Shown here one piece after another: positions 40,856 to 49,485 of a stretch of DNA of 64,000 bases. Origin of the DNA: Chryseobacterium culicis (lineage in GTDB: Bacteria > Bacteroidota > Bacteroidia > Flavobacteriales > Weeksellaceae); assembly GCF_002979755.1 (NCBI RefSeq), contig NZ_PCPP01000003.1, forward strand, positions 124,001-188,000, in the 5' to 3' direction. The notes under the pieces are model-generated. The model was given only the letters and a program-made list of their open reading frames with translations, had not been told where the DNA came from and did not search any database. Each line of letters starts with the position of its first letter. The first letter of the stretch is position 1. The translations under genes were made by a program, and so were the position numbers.

Positions 40856-41530
40856 ATGAAAAATTTATTTAAAATAGCAGTCAGTATTTTTGCTATTGCC
40901 AGTTTAACATCTTGTTTAGCATATACCGACGGATACGGAAGCAATAATGGAGGTTATGGTTATGGTGATCCTTACTATAACAACGGGTATTACTATGCTC
41001 CTTCAGGATACTACGGAAACGGTGGATATTGGGGCAATGACGGCTATTATTACAGAAACAACGTTAATTATTACTATGATAATGGCATTCCATATTATTA
41101 TGACAATTATAATAACTCCAGAAGAAAAGTCTATGTAGAAAGAAGATCTTCATCTTCTTCAAGACCTCAAAACGGATTCCAGAATACACGTACCACGAAT
41201 AGTAACGGTTCATATAATAATAGCGGAGGATTCAATAATAATAGAAACTCCAACAGCAACAGTGGATTCAGAAACCAAAATAGTGGTTCTCAAAACAATC
41301 AGGGTAATCAGAATAACAGCGGATTCAGAAACTCCAACAGTAACAGCGGATTCAGAAATCAAAGCAGCGGTAATCAGAGCAACCAGGGAAGCCAGAATAA
41401 CAGTGGTTTCAGAAATTCTGGAAGCAGCAGCAGCAGGTCAGAATCTTCCGGTGGTGGATTCAGAAACAGTTCGAGCAGCCAAAGCAGCAGTTCCAGCAGA
41501 CAGCAAAGCAGTGGCGGAGGCTTTAGATAA
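40856..41530 (+). CDS. Low-complexity Tyr/Gly/Asn/Ser-rich lipoprotein
   Basis: 224 residues. The lipoprotein signal ends IASLTSC (Cys ~20). The first ~85 residues are extremely rich in Tyr, Gly and Asn (NGYYYAPSGYYGNGGYWGND); a short basic stretch, RRKVYVERRSSSSSRP, follows; the rest consists of repeats of about 17-25 residues around SGFRNQ(N/S)SG and ends in Ser/Gly. No enzymatic domain is visible. It probably forms a disordered or fibrous layer at the outer membrane. It sits behind pnuC with a 4-base gap and ends at a terminator. The repeated DNA could expand or contract. The function is unknown. Confidence 0.85.
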   Translation: MKNLFKIAVSIFAIASLTSCLAYTDGYGSNNGGYGYGDPYYNNGYYYAPSGYYGNGGYWGNDGYYYRNNVNYYYDNGIPYYYDNYNNSRRKVYVERRSSSSSRPQNGFQNTRTTNSNGSYNNSGGFNNNRNSNSNSGFRNQNSGSQNNQGNQNNSGFRNSNSNSGFRNQSSGNQSNQGSQNNSGFRNSGSSSSRSESSGGGFRNSSSSQSSSSSRQQSSGGGFR

Positions 41531-41545
41531 AACGATTATAAATAA

Positions 41546-41576
41546 CAAAACGAACAGTTAACACTGTTCGTTTTTC
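41546..41576 (+). terminator. Intrinsic terminator after the low-complexity lipoprotein
   Basis: AAAACGAACAG, TTAACA loop, CTGTTCGTTTTT. It lies about 17 bases after the stop. Confidence 0.88.
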
Positions 41577-41589
41577 ATTTTAAATATAG

Positions 41590-41597
41590 TAATTTTG
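41590..41597 (+). promoter_or_regulatory. -7 box TAATTTTG of dapF
   Basis: It matches TAnnTTTG, ends 22 bases before the dapF ATG, and comes directly after the preceding terminator. Confidence 0.5.
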
Positions 41598-41619
41598 CTG
41601 CTTCATTTAACAAAAAAAT

Positions 41620-42387
41620 ATGGAATTTTATAAATATCAGGGAACAGGAAATGATTTTGTAATGGTAGACAACCGTGATCTGCAGTTTACTAAAGATAAA
41701 GGCATTATTGAAAAATTATGTGACAGACGCTTCGGAATTGGTGCTGACGGTCTTATTCTATTGGAAAACGATCCTGACTATGATTTCAAAATGGTGTACT
41801 ACAATTCTGACGGAGGAGAAAGCACCATGTGTGGAAACGGAGGAAGATGTCTTGTTGCTTTTGCTTTTTTCCTGGACATCTTTGAAGATAAATGCAAATT
41901 CATTGCAACAGACGGTGAACATGAAGCTGAAATCCATAACGGGATCATTAAATTAAAAATGATCAATGTAGATACCGTTTCACATGACGGAAATGACTTC
42001 GTTCTGAATACCGGATCTCCTCATTATGTAAAATATGTAGAAAATCTGAAAGATTATCACGTGTATGACGAAGGATATGGCATCAGAAATTCTGAAAAAT
42101 ATAAAGAAAAAGGAATCAATGTGAACTTTGTAGAAAAAATTTCCGATAATGAGATTTTTGTAAGAACCTATGAACGAGGCGTTGAGGACGAAACTTACAG
42201 TTGTGGAACCGGAGTTACAGCTTCTGCTTTAACTTTTCTGCAAAAACATAATCTAACCTCTGTAAAAGTTAAAACTTTAGGCGGAAATCTTAAAGTATAT
42301 GCTGAAAAAAGCGGTGACGCATTCCAGAATATTTGGCTGGAAGGTCCAGCAAAGCAAGTTTTTAGAGGTAAGAGTGATCTTCTTTAA
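41620..42387 (+). CDS. dapF: Diaminopimelate epimerase
   Basis: 255 residues. It converts LL- to meso-diaminopimelate, the precursor of lysine and of the peptidoglycan cross-link, by a two-cysteine acid-base mechanism. The two catalytic cysteines are present: Cys71 in GGESTMCGNGGRC and Cys195 in EDETYSCGTGVTAS. The start FYKYQGTGNDFVMVDNRD is the usual one. It is slightly shorter than the E. coli enzyme (274). mltG follows 31 bases later, making a two-gene cell-wall unit (with no terminator between them), and the TonB receptor gene comes after. Confidence 0.96.
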   Translation: MEFYKYQGTGNDFVMVDNRDLQFTKDKGIIEKLCDRRFGIGADGLILLENDPDYDFKMVYYNSDGGESTMCGNGGRCLVAFAFFLDIFEDKCKFIATDGEHEAEIHNGIIKLKMINVDTVSHDGNDFVLNTGSPHYVKYVENLKDYHVYDEGYGIRNSEKYKEKGINVNFVEKISDNEIFVRTYERGVEDETYSCGTGVTASALTFLQKHNLTSVKVKTLGGNLKVYAEKSGDAFQNIWLEGPAKQVFRGKSDLL

Positions 42388-42418
42388 AAACAAAAACTTT
42401 TAATCAACATTTATAAGA

Positions 42419-43444
42419 ATGAAAAAAGCAATTCTCATTGTCATTCTGCTGATTTTTGTAGTCGCAGGATTTTTTGGTTTGAGATTTTATAATAAATATT
42501 TAGGGAATAATGTAGAAAAGGACGGCTATGTTCTGATTCCTCACAGAGCAGGCTTTAAACAGATCCTAGACTCTATTGCTCCTTATATTAAAGACAGAGA
42601 ATCTTTTGAAGCGGTAGCTAAAGAGAAAGGTCTTGATACCAATTTTAAAGCAGGGCGTTATCATATCGAAAGAGGAACAGGCAACAAGAACCTTGTCAAT
42701 ATGATCAAAGCAGGTAACCAAGCCGCAAATTCTTACAGAATCGGTGATTTTGGGGACATGTATCAAATGATCGGTAAGGTGACTAAAAAAACAGAAATTG
42801 ATTCACTGCATTTTGTGAATGATCTGGATGCCGTTGCACAGGAGAAAGGCTATAAAAATGTTGAAGATTTAAAAAAATACTTTTTCATTGATACTTATAA
42901 TTTTTTCTGGACTGTAAGCCCAAGAGAATTTTTTGCAAAGTTCGAGAATCAGTATAATGATTTCTGGACGACTGAAAGAAAAAACAAAGAACAGCAGTCT
43001 GGCCTTACAAGAGATCAGATTTATGCCATGGCTTCTATTGTTTATAAGGAATCCGGAGGAAAAAAGGATGAAATGAAAACGATTGCCGGATTATATTTAA
43101 ACCGTTACAGAAAAGGAATGAAACTTCAGTCTGATCCTACGGTAATCTATGCAATCAATAAGCAGACTAATTTTAAAGAACCTATAAAAAGGGTATTATA
43201 TAAGCATTTATCTACACCATCACCTTATAACACCTATGCCAATGCTGGGATTCCTCCGGGACCTATCTGTGTAGTGGATAAAAATTCAATAGATGCTGTT
43301 TTAAATGCTGAAAACAACAATTATATATTTATGTGTGCTGATCCGGCAAGATTTGGATACCATAAGTTTACAGCAAGTGCAGAAGAACACGCTGTGAACG
43401 CAAAAGCTTACCAGAACTGGCTCAACTCAAAAAATATAAAATAA
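42419..43444 (+). CDS. mltG: Endolytic peptidoglycan transglycosylase MltG
   Basis: 341 residues with one N-terminal membrane helix (AILIVILLIFVVAGFFGL) and a periplasmic YceG domain. The catalytic glutamate is Glu211 in ASIVYKESGGKKDEM. Further signatures are LYLNRYRKGMKLQSDPTVIYA, SPYNTYANAGIPPGPI and GYHKFTASAEEH. It cuts nascent glycan strands inside the chain and so sets their length. Between about residues 35 and 110 is the LysM-like segment common to the family. It lies 31 bases after dapF, an operon consistent with cell-wall growth. Confidence 0.96.
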   Translation: MKKAILIVILLIFVVAGFFGLRFYNKYLGNNVEKDGYVLIPHRAGFKQILDSIAPYIKDRESFEAVAKEKGLDTNFKAGRYHIERGTGNKNLVNMIKAGNQAANSYRIGDFGDMYQMIGKVTKKTEIDSLHFVNDLDAVAQEKGYKNVEDLKKYFFIDTYNFFWTVSPREFFAKFENQYNDFWTTERKNKEQQSGLTRDQIYAMASIVYKESGGKKDEMKTIAGLYLNRYRKGMKLQSDPTVIYAINKQTNFKEPIKRVLYKHLSTPSPYNTYANAGIPPGPICVVDKNSIDAVLNAENNNYIFMCADPARFGYHKFTASAEEHAVNAKAYQNWLNSKNIK

Positions 43445-43575
43445 GTTTAGAAAGCACCTCAAAATTTATACAGTTAGAAAAAACATAAAACCATAATGTT
43501 TTGAAGATCAAATTGATATGGATATTCAAAATATTAAGGGTTATTCTTTCACGATCTTATACAAAAAAATAACCT

Positions 43576-46185
43576 ATGAAGAATAAGACAGAAATTGTCA
43601 ATATTTTCACCAGAAAAACGTTAGGACTTACATTAGTACTTTCAGCGGCAGCGATGGCTTTTGCACAGGAGAAAGCTGGAGTTTCAGGAATCATTGTCAA
43701 CAAAAAAAATCAGCCGGTTCCTTACGCTTCTGTAACTTTCAGTAATAAAGCGAACAAAACATTAAGTGATGCTGTACTGACTGATGAAAAGGGACAGTAT
43801 CAGCTTCAGCTTATGCCGGGAGATTATGATATTACCGTAGAAGCGATTGATTACAAAAAAAGTGTAGTCAGTAAAAATATTGCTACAGCAGGGAATATCG
43901 GCGCGCTATCTATTGAAGCAGAGCCTACCTCAACTGTGGATGGTAAAACAAAGGAAATACAAGGTGTTGTTATTACCGCTTCAGCAGCCAAACCTTATAA
44001 AGTAGAACTTGACAAAAAAACATATGATCCTTCACAGGACATCGTGAGCAAAGGAGGAAACCTTCAGGATGTTTTGACCAATGTTCCTTCAGTTTCTGTA
44101 GATACAGACGGAACCGTTTCTATGAGAGGAAGTACCAATGTAAAATTTCTGATCAACGGTAAACCTTCTGCCCTATTGGGAATTGATGATGGAGCCAATG
44201 CATTGCAAAGTATTCCTGCTGATCAGATTGAAAGAATTGAGGTAATTACCAACCCTTCTTCTAAATTTGAAGCGAGTGGAACATCCGGTATTCTGAACAT
44301 CATCCTTAAAAAGAGCAAAAAAGTTGGATTTAATGGAAGCGTGGTAGGATCGTTAGGATATTTTCCAAGAACGTCTCTTAATACCAACCTAAGCTGGAGA
44401 AAAAACAACTGGACCTGGTTTCTGAACGGTGGTGGTGGCTACACAGAAAATAAAACCAAGAATAATTCGGAAACGACTTATCATAATCTTACATTCCCTA
44501 AAATCCTTCCTTTTCAGCAGCCGAATGATGTCCTTGCACATCAGCTGCAGAACTCAACCAATAAAACATATAATAAAAATTATAATGTAAGTGCAGGTTT
44601 TGTACATGACTTATCTGATAAGACGTCAATCAATTTCACAGGATTGGTGAGAACATTTGAAGGAGACGGGAATGAACTTCTGGATACTTATGACAGCTTT
44701 TACAGGTTCTTCAGAGATTCCCCGGATCCAAGCACTATTGCAGGGCAATGGAATTTATTAAACCCTACCGGAAGAAGAGATTCTAAAAGTGTATTCAATA
44801 ATCTTGCTTTCCAGGGAGATTTGGGATTGGATCACAAATTTGATGATAAAGGACAGAATTTAGCCGTATCATTGAGCTTGCAAAAGAACAGAAGTAATAA
44901 TAATGCAGACATTCTTGAAACGTATGACCTTCGTCCTGACGTGCAAGATGTTACACGAAGACATTCGTCAAGCAAAACAATTATTGGTAAAGCTGATTAT
45001 GAACTACCTATAGGAGAAAAATCAAAGCTTGAAGCAGGATACAGATTGGATGTCAATGATAATACGTATGATAACTTTGTAAGCAGTACTTCCAACAATC
45101 CTTATATTCCTAGTTATAACAATAATACTGACTATAAGGAAGTTTTCAATGCTTTCTATTTGCAGTTTAAAAGTAAAATCGGAGAAAAATTTGCTTATCA
45201 GCTGGGGTTAAGAGATGAGATTTCAAATGTCAGCATCAATTATATCAATCAAAATCCTAATGATAAAAGGATTGATAAAACTAAAAACTACAATAATTTA
45301 TTTCCGAGTGTATTCTTAAGCTATGATGTTTCTAAAAACAATCAGATTTTGCTTAATTATTCCCGCAGAATAGACAGACCAAGATCATTCTTCATGGTTC
45401 CTTTCCCGAATTACAGCAACAGCCAGAATATTTTTGAAGGAAACATAGATTTGAATCCATCATATGTAGATTCATTTGAAGTAGGATATAATATTACAAG
45501 AAAAAAGTTTACCATTAATCCTACCCTATACTACAGACATGCTACTGATGATACTAAAATGTTAGTCTACAGACCTGATGAAAGCCTGGGAGTATTCTAT
45601 ACGAAACCTATCAATTTAGGAAGTGATGATCGTTACGGTTTGGATCTGAACTTCACCTACGATCCTTTCGCCTGGTTGAAAATAATGGGAAGTCTTGACA
45701 TGTTCGGATATAAAACCAGCGGAATTGCTTATTATGATGCTATTGATAAAAATAAGCAGCAGCAAACCCGTAATATGGATTTTACAGGAAACGGCTTTTC
45801 TACCAGAGCACGTCTGAATACAACATTTAGGCTTGACAAAACGTTAAGCGTACAATTGCAAGGATTCTATAGAGGAGCACAGAAATCAGCCAACCAAAAT
45901 ACTCAGGATATGTATGCGCTGAACCTTGGTGCTTCTAAAACAATCTGGAAAGGAGACGGAACAATTTCCTTCAATATTCAGGATATATTCAACACAAGAA
46001 GCAGAGAAGTATTCAGTTTCAACGAGGATTATACACGAAGAAACTATATGCAATGGCAGCCAAGACAGTTTGCTATATCATTAACTTACAGATTCAAGCA
46101 GGGAGAGAAAATTGAACAGCCTAAAAAGAAAAAGGATATCAATTCCAATGCAGCAGGAGACGACCAGCAAGGCGGTCCAATGTAA
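43576..46185 (+). CDS. TonB-dependent outer-membrane receptor (carboxypeptidase-regulatory N-domain type)
   Basis: 869 residues with a signal peptide ending near AMAFAQ. Domain order: a CarboxypepD_reg-like fold (GVSGIIVNKKNQPVPYASVTF ... LMPGDYDITVEAIDYKK, in parts), a plug (GNLQDVLTNVPSVSVDTDGTVSMRG, IERIEVITNPSSKFEASGTSG), then a long 'outer membrane beta-barrel' domain that ends QWQPRQFAISLTYRFKQG with a polar tail (QPKKKKDINSNAAGDDQQGG). The barrel group is that of OMP_b-brl_3 proteins. It is not next to a SusD-like gene, so it is not a typical SusC. The cargo is unknown; metal complexes or peptides are possible. The tail resembles that of other proteins of this group. Confidence 0.9.
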   Translation: MKNKTEIVNIFTRKTLGLTLVLSAAAMAFAQEKAGVSGIIVNKKNQPVPYASVTFSNKANKTLSDAVLTDEKGQYQLQLMPGDYDITVEAIDYKKSVVSKNIATAGNIGALSIEAEPTSTVDGKTKEIQGVVITASAAKPYKVELDKKTYDPSQDIVSKGGNLQDVLTNVPSVSVDTDGTVSMRGSTNVKFLINGKPSALLGIDDGANALQSIPADQIERIEVITNPSSKFEASGTSGILNIILKKSKKVGFNGSVVGSLGYFPRTSLNTNLSWRKNNWTWFLNGGGGYTENKTKNNSETTYHNLTFPKILPFQQPNDVLAHQLQNSTNKTYNKNYNVSAGFVHDLSDKTSINFTGLVRTFEGDGNELLDTYDSFYRFFRDSPDPSTIAGQWNLLNPTGRRDSKSVFNNLAFQGDLGLDHKFDDKGQNLAVSLSLQKNRSNNNADILETYDLRPDVQDVTRRHSSSKTIIGKADYELPIGEKSKLEAGYRLDVNDNTYDNFVSSTSNNPYIPSYNNNTDYKEVFNAFYLQFKSKIGEKFAYQLGLRDEISNVSINYINQNPNDKRIDKTKNYNNLFPSVFLSYDVSKNNQILLNYSRRIDRPRSFFMVPFPNYSNSQNIFEGNIDLNPSYVDSFEVGYNITRKKFTINPTLYYRHATDDTKMLVYRPDESLGVFYTKPINLGSDDRYGLDLNFTYDPFAWLKIMGSLDMFGYKTSGIAYYDAIDKNKQQQTRNMDFTGNGFSTRARLNTTFRLDKTLSVQLQGFYRGAQKSANQNTQDMYALNLGASKTIWKGDGTISFNIQDIFNTRSREVFSFNEDYTRRNYMQWQPRQFAISLTYRFKQGEKIEQPKKKKDINSNAAGDDQQGGPM

Positions 46186-46191
46186 TACAAC

Positions 46192-46228
46192 AAAAAATCC
46201 CGAAAGTAACTTTCGGGATTTTTTTTAT
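46192..46228. terminator. Bidirectional terminator between the TonB receptor and the cytidylyltransferase
   Basis: AATCCCGAAAGT (46196-46207) and ACTTTCGGGATT (46209-46220), flanked by an A-run on the left and a T-run on the right. It serves the two convergent genes. Confidence 0.9.
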
Positions 46229-46233
46229 TCCTG

Positions 46234-46686
46234 TTATTTTACAGGTTCTGCTTTCGAGTATTTTTCTTTTTCAGCTTCGTAGATTCTTCTTCTCAGATCA
46301 CTGGTGGAAAACCTATGGTCTCTTTTGTTGTAAAAAAGCTCAATTCCTTTTTCTTCACAGTATTTTTTACCTGTAAAATCTCTGTCCATATAATCATCTC
46401 CGATAATTCTTACATCAATTACAAATGATTTAAGAATATCCAAAAGATCTTCTTCTGTATAATAAGGAATGATCTCATCTACAGCATTCACTGCTTTCAG
46501 TTGAATATATCTTTCAACAATAGTCTGGCTTGGCTTATTTTTGTTAGGACGATCGTGTGACGGGTCGATTTGAAGCCCTACGATTAAATAATCACATACC
46601 GTTTTAGCTTCTTCAAGCATTTTGATGTGACCTGCGTGTAATAAGTCAAATGATGAAAATGTAATACCTATTCTCTGTGTCTTCAT
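46234..46686 (-). CDS. Cytidylyltransferase/adenylyltransferase-like nucleotidyltransferase
   Basis: 150 residues. It has the HxGH motif in FDLLHAGHIKML and the C-terminal FSTSDLRRRI of the glycerol-3-phosphate cytidylyltransferase (TagD) type, with VDEIIPYYTEEDL and RIIGDDYMDRDF between. It couples CTP (or ATP) to a small phosphorylated substrate to give an activated unit for a polymer or lipid. The substrate is unclear: glycerol phosphate, or a heptose-like or phosphorylated sugar. It precedes galE with a 144-base gap on the same strand and is the last gene of a sugar-related minus-strand cluster. Confidence 0.88.
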   Translation of the reverse strand: MKTQRIGITFSSFDLLHAGHIKMLEEAKTVCDYLIVGLQIDPSHDRPNKNKPSQTIVERYIQLKAVNAVDEIIPYYTEEDLLDILKSFVIDVRIIGDDYMDRDFTGKKYCEEKGIELFYNKRDHRFSTSDLRRRIYEAEKEKYSKAEPVK

Positions 46687-46830
46687 ACTAATTGTAAATT
46701 AAAGCTCCGCTGAAATACATGTTCTTAAAAAAATAAAACACTGAATATTCAGGGAAGGTGTTTTGTAATTTGTTTTATGATCGTTTAAATTATTATTTCA
46801 TATGACATTACTATTTCTCAATACGTAAGT

Positions 46831-47853
46831 CTATGAATTTCTACTGTTCAAATATTTCTGCCATTCCCAAACGGTTCTTAAAGATTCTTCCAGAGACGTT
46901 TCAGACTTCCAGTTGAGTTCTTTCTCCGCTTTTTCAGGATTGGCATATGCGATAGTAATATCCCCTTCTCTTCTGGCGCAGATCTGATAAGGTACTTCTA
47001 CATTATTGGCCTTTTCAAATGCCTTTACCACTTCCAGCACAGATGAACCATTTCCTGTTCCCAGATTGTAGGTATCTATCACAGCATCCGTTGATGGATC
47101 TTCCATCAGTTTTTTTAATGCTGCAACATGTGCCTTCGCCAGGTCTACAACATAGATATAATCACGAACGGCCGTTCCGTCCTCTGTAGCATAATCATCA
47201 CCCCAGATGTTCAGTTTTTCACGCACACCCGAAGCCGTCTGCATCACATAAGGCACTAAATTATTAGGAATCCCGATTGGTAATTCCCCCAGTTTTCCGG
47301 AAGGATGCGCTCCGATGGGATTAAAATATCTTAATAATGATATTTTACTTTGATAGGCTTTGGCAAAATCAATCAGAATCTGTTCTCCCATTTGCTTTGT
47401 TTTCCCATATACACTTTCAGGTACTTTTAACGGAGTATTTTCATTTATTGGCATTTCATCTGCCTGTCCGTATACTGTACAGGATGAACTGAAAATAAAA
47501 TTAGAAATCTCTCTTTCCTTAAATTCCTTAAGGATATTAATCAAAGAGAACAAATTATTCTCATAATAGTCCACAGGCTTTACCTGACTCTCTCCTACCG
47601 CTTTGGAAGCTGCAAAATTGATACATCCATCAATCTGATGAGCATCAAAAACCTGAGTAAGAAGTTCTTTTCTTCTCAAATCAAAAGGATAAAAAACCGG
47701 CTTCTTACCTGTAATTTCCTCGATATTTTTTAAAATAAACCTTTCCGAATTGGATAAATCATCTATAATAACTACTTCAAAGCCGTTATTAAGAAGTTCT
47801 ACTACGGTATGAGAACCAATATATCCAAGGCCTCCGGTAACAAGTATTGCCAT
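46831..47853 (-). CDS. galE: UDP-glucose 4-epimerase
   Basis: A 340-residue short-chain dehydrogenase of the extended type that interconverts UDP-glucose and UDP-galactose using bound NAD. The NAD site is VTGGLGYIGSH near residue 6. The catalytic residues are Ser124 in FSSSCTVYG and Tyr149/Lys153 in YGKTKQMGE, the same numbers as in E. coli GalE. LLRYFNPIGAHPSG and YNLGTGNGSSVLEVV are typical. It is in a surface-polysaccharide-type cluster with the aminotransferase and the small membrane protein upstream on the minus strand (10-base gap). Confidence 0.95.
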   Translation of the reverse strand: MAILVTGGLGYIGSHTVVELLNNGFEVVIIDDLSNSERFILKNIEEITGKKPVFYPFDLRRKELLTQVFDAHQIDGCINFAASKAVGESQVKPVDYYENNLFSLINILKEFKEREISNFIFSSSCTVYGQADEMPINENTPLKVPESVYGKTKQMGEQILIDFAKAYQSKISLLRYFNPIGAHPSGKLGELPIGIPNNLVPYVMQTASGVREKLNIWGDDYATEDGTAVRDYIYVVDLAKAHVAALKKLMEDPSTDAVIDTYNLGTGNGSSVLEVVKAFEKANNVEVPYQICARREGDITIAYANPEKAEKELNWKSETSLEESLRTVWEWQKYLNSRNS

Positions 47854-47862
47854 TTTTATTTT

Positions 47863-48273
47863 TTAATCTTCGCGTTTTCCTATATTTTCTATTTCGTTAG
47901 CATCTTTATATCTGTTCACCTTAAACATGTTTACAATCAGTAAACTCAATATCAATACAATTAAAAATTTAAAGGTAAAATGCCCTACAACATAATATCC
48001 ATTCAAAAATCCAAGTAATAAAGGATAACCTAAATTCATTATGGATAAAAATAAACTAAGATTTAGGAACAAAATAGCTTTATCATATTTTTCAGCTAAA
48101 TTGACAAATGCAAATGAATTAATAACTAACGATATACCTACAAATAATGTTTTAAATAAACTAAAATCATTAAATATATCAAGAATCAAAAAAGCTGATA
48201 TTATAAAAAGTAATAAGCTTGTGATTACTGCTAAATAGTATACCAACTTATACTTAAATATCTTTTTTTTCAT
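47863..48273 (-). CDS. Small integral membrane protein, 136 aa
   Basis: Four hydrophobic segments: LVYYLAVITSLLLFIISAFLI, LFVGISLVINSFAFVNLA, ILFLNLSLFLSIMNLGYPLLL, and FLIVLILSLLIVNMF. The ends are charged (KKKIFKYK; NRYKDANEIENIGKRED). No family is recognised. It is more AT-rich than its neighbours. Its ATG shares one base with the stop of the aminotransferase (TAATG), so translation is coupled, and galE follows 10 bases later. The role is unknown; involvement in the same sugar or polymer pathway is inferred from the operon. Confidence 0.75.
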   Translation of the reverse strand: MKKKIFKYKLVYYLAVITSLLLFIISAFLILDIFNDFSLFKTLFVGISLVINSFAFVNLAEKYDKAILFLNLSLFLSIMNLGYPLLLGFLNGYYVVGHFTFKFLIVLILSLLIVNMFKVNRYKDANEIENIGKRED

Positions 48274-49397
48274 TATTTCATAAACTCAAGCACTGCATCC
48301 GTAATATACTTCAGCTGTTCTTCGTCTAATTCTGTATGCATTGGCAACGAAATTACCTGATCCAAAAGTTTGTCTGTATTCACAAAATCGGCATCATTAC
48401 TTTCCTGATAGTAAGCTTTTTGTTTTCTTAATGCTACCGGATAGTAGATCATTGCAGGAATTTCTTTTTCCGTCAAAAACTTCTGAAGCTCATTACGTTT
48501 TCCGTTCAGAATTCTTAAAGTATACTGGTGGAATACGTGCGTAGAATTTTCTGCTCTTTTTGGAGTAAGAATATTTGGATTTCCTTCAAATGCTTCATCA
48601 TAAAAGTCTGCAGCTCTTCTTCTTGCTTCGTTGTAAGAATCCAGGTGAGGAAGTTTTTTTCTTAAAACCGCAGCCTGAATGCTATCCAAACGGGAGTTTA
48701 CTCCTACCTCATCATGGTAATATCTTTCATACATACCATGGTTAACGATCCCTCTCAAACGGTGAGCAAGCTCATCATTATTGGTAAAAATAGCACCTCC
48801 GTCTCCGTAGCATCCAAGATTCTTTGAAGGGAAGAAAGATGTTGTTCCTACCGTAGACATTGTTCCTGCCTGCTTTACGGTTCCATCAGAGAATGTATAT
48901 TCTGAACCGATTGCCTGAGCGTTGTCTTCGATAACATATAAGTTGTGCTCTTCAGCAATTTTCAAAATCTCTTCCATATTGGCACACTGTCCGAAAATAT
49001 GTACAGGAATAATTGCTTTTGTTCTTGGTGTAATTGCTTTTTTAATCTGTTCTGTAGAAATCGTGAATGTATCATAATCCACATCTACTAATACAGATTT
49101 TAATTTAAGCAGGTGAATTACTTCTACTGTTGCAGCAAAAGTAAAATCAGCTGTAATAATTTCGTCTCCTTCTTTCAGATCTAAAGCCATCAGGGCAATC
49201 TGTAATGCATCTGTACCATTGGCACATGGAATCACATGTTTTACTTCTAAATAAGACTCCAATTCATTCTGGAAAGACTTTACTTCAGGACCGTTAATAA
49301 ATGCCGCAGAATCCATTACATTCAACACTGCATTGTCTACATCATTCTTTATTTTGTAATACTGACTTTGCAAGTCAACCATCTGAATTTTTTTCAT
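48273..49397 (-). CDS. DegT/DnrJ/EryC1/StrS-family sugar aminotransferase
   Basis: A 374-residue PLP enzyme that makes an amino-sugar nucleotide from a keto-sugar nucleotide with glutamate. The PLP lysine is Lys192 in TSFFPSKNLGCYGDGG. Other markers are CANGTDALQIALMAL, VHIFGQCANMEEI, IEDNAQAIGSEY and NSRLDSIQAAVLRKKL. It resembles WbpE-like 2-acetamido-3-oxo sugar aminotransferases, but the exact sugar cannot be given. It is the first gene of the unit with the small membrane protein and galE. The downstream sugar-polymer genes, if any, lie outside this window. Confidence 0.92.
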   Translation of the reverse strand: MKKIQMVDLQSQYYKIKNDVDNAVLNVMDSAAFINGPEVKSFQNELESYLEVKHVIPCANGTDALQIALMALDLKEGDEIITADFTFAATVEVIHLLKLKSVLVDVDYDTFTISTEQIKKAITPRTKAIIPVHIFGQCANMEEILKIAEEHNLYVIEDNAQAIGSEYTFSDGTVKQAGTMSTVGTTSFFPSKNLGCYGDGGAIFTNNDELAHRLRGIVNHGMYERYYHDEVGVNSRLDSIQAAVLRKKLPHLDSYNEARRRAADFYDEAFEGNPNILTPKRAENSTHVFHQYTLRILNGKRNELQKFLTEKEIPAMIYYPVALRKQKAYYQESNDADFVNTDKLLDQVISLPMHTELDEEQLKYITDAVLEFMK

Positions 49398-49485
49398 ATA
49401 ATAAATATTTCTGTAAAAATAAGGAATTTAATATCCTATCAAAAATTTTATTGATTTTGTTTTTATCTTTATACAAATAAATTCT

